5,099 nt of DNA from the NCBI GenBank assembly GCA_040381235.1, contig JBEIHS010000517.1, forward strand, positions 1 through 5,099, in the 5' to 3' direction. This DNA comes from CAIXSC01 sp040381235 (GTDB taxonomy: Bacteria; Planctomycetota; Planctomycetia; Pirellulales; Pirellulaceae). The stretch's first letter is position 1. Each line of letters begins with the position of its first letter. Below, in pieces: positions 5,084-5,099 of the stretch. Under the pieces are notes generated by a model, which worked only from the letters and a program-made list of their open reading frames with translations, was not told the origin of the DNA and searched no databases. The translations under genes were made by a program, and so were the position numbers.

Positions 5084-5099
5084 CGGATCGCGAGCCGCC

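Overview
The window looks like a piece of a GC-rich bacterial chromosome, most likely a planctomycete or a relative. This rests on recalled context: the intergenic tandem motif with CCACAGAT and GAACACAGAT units at 261-290, the GAGCC/GGCTC hairpin at 447-459, a sigma-54 response regulator, and a bifunctional APH-fold/AAA ATPase protein. No ribosomal RNA or lineage marker gene is present, so the assignment is tentative.

Layout. Positions 1-494 form a comparatively AT-rich stretch with no convincing gene; it holds two clear inverted repeats, a short tandem repeat and a small hairpin. Positions 495-1874 (minus strand) encode a complete NtrC-type sigma-54-dependent response regulator. Positions 1875-2238 are a divergent control region containing a close match to a -24/-12 sigma-54 promoter (2141-2157) that points away from the regulator, with dyads further upstream that could be its binding sites. 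Three plus-strand genes follow in apparent operon order: a small two-CBS-domain protein (2239-2697), a 602-residue protein joining an aminoglycoside-phosphotransferase-like kinase fold to a P-loop nucleotide/toxin-kinase-like ATPase (2739-4547), and an Hsp20/alpha-crystallin small heat-shock protein (4634-5083). The window ends 16 bases after the last stop.

How they may work together. The regulator needs sigma-54 and a phosphate signal from an unseen histidine kinase. The only strong sigma-54 promoter found lies in front of the CBS gene, so the simplest model is that the regulator switches on the CBS-kinase/ATPase-Hsp20 operon under stress. The same three protein types occur together in the Mycobacterium tuberculosis DosR dormancy regulon (Hrp1, Rv2004c, HspX), which suggests an energy-stress or dormancy set run here by a different regulatory system. 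A second control layer is possible at hsp20, where the Shine-Dalgarno sequence and start codon fold into one short stem, as in an RNA thermometer.

Most distinctive: the sigma-54 promoter next to a sigma-54 activator, the hsp20 start-site hairpin, and an in-frame array of five 21-bp repeats inserted in the ATPase domain.
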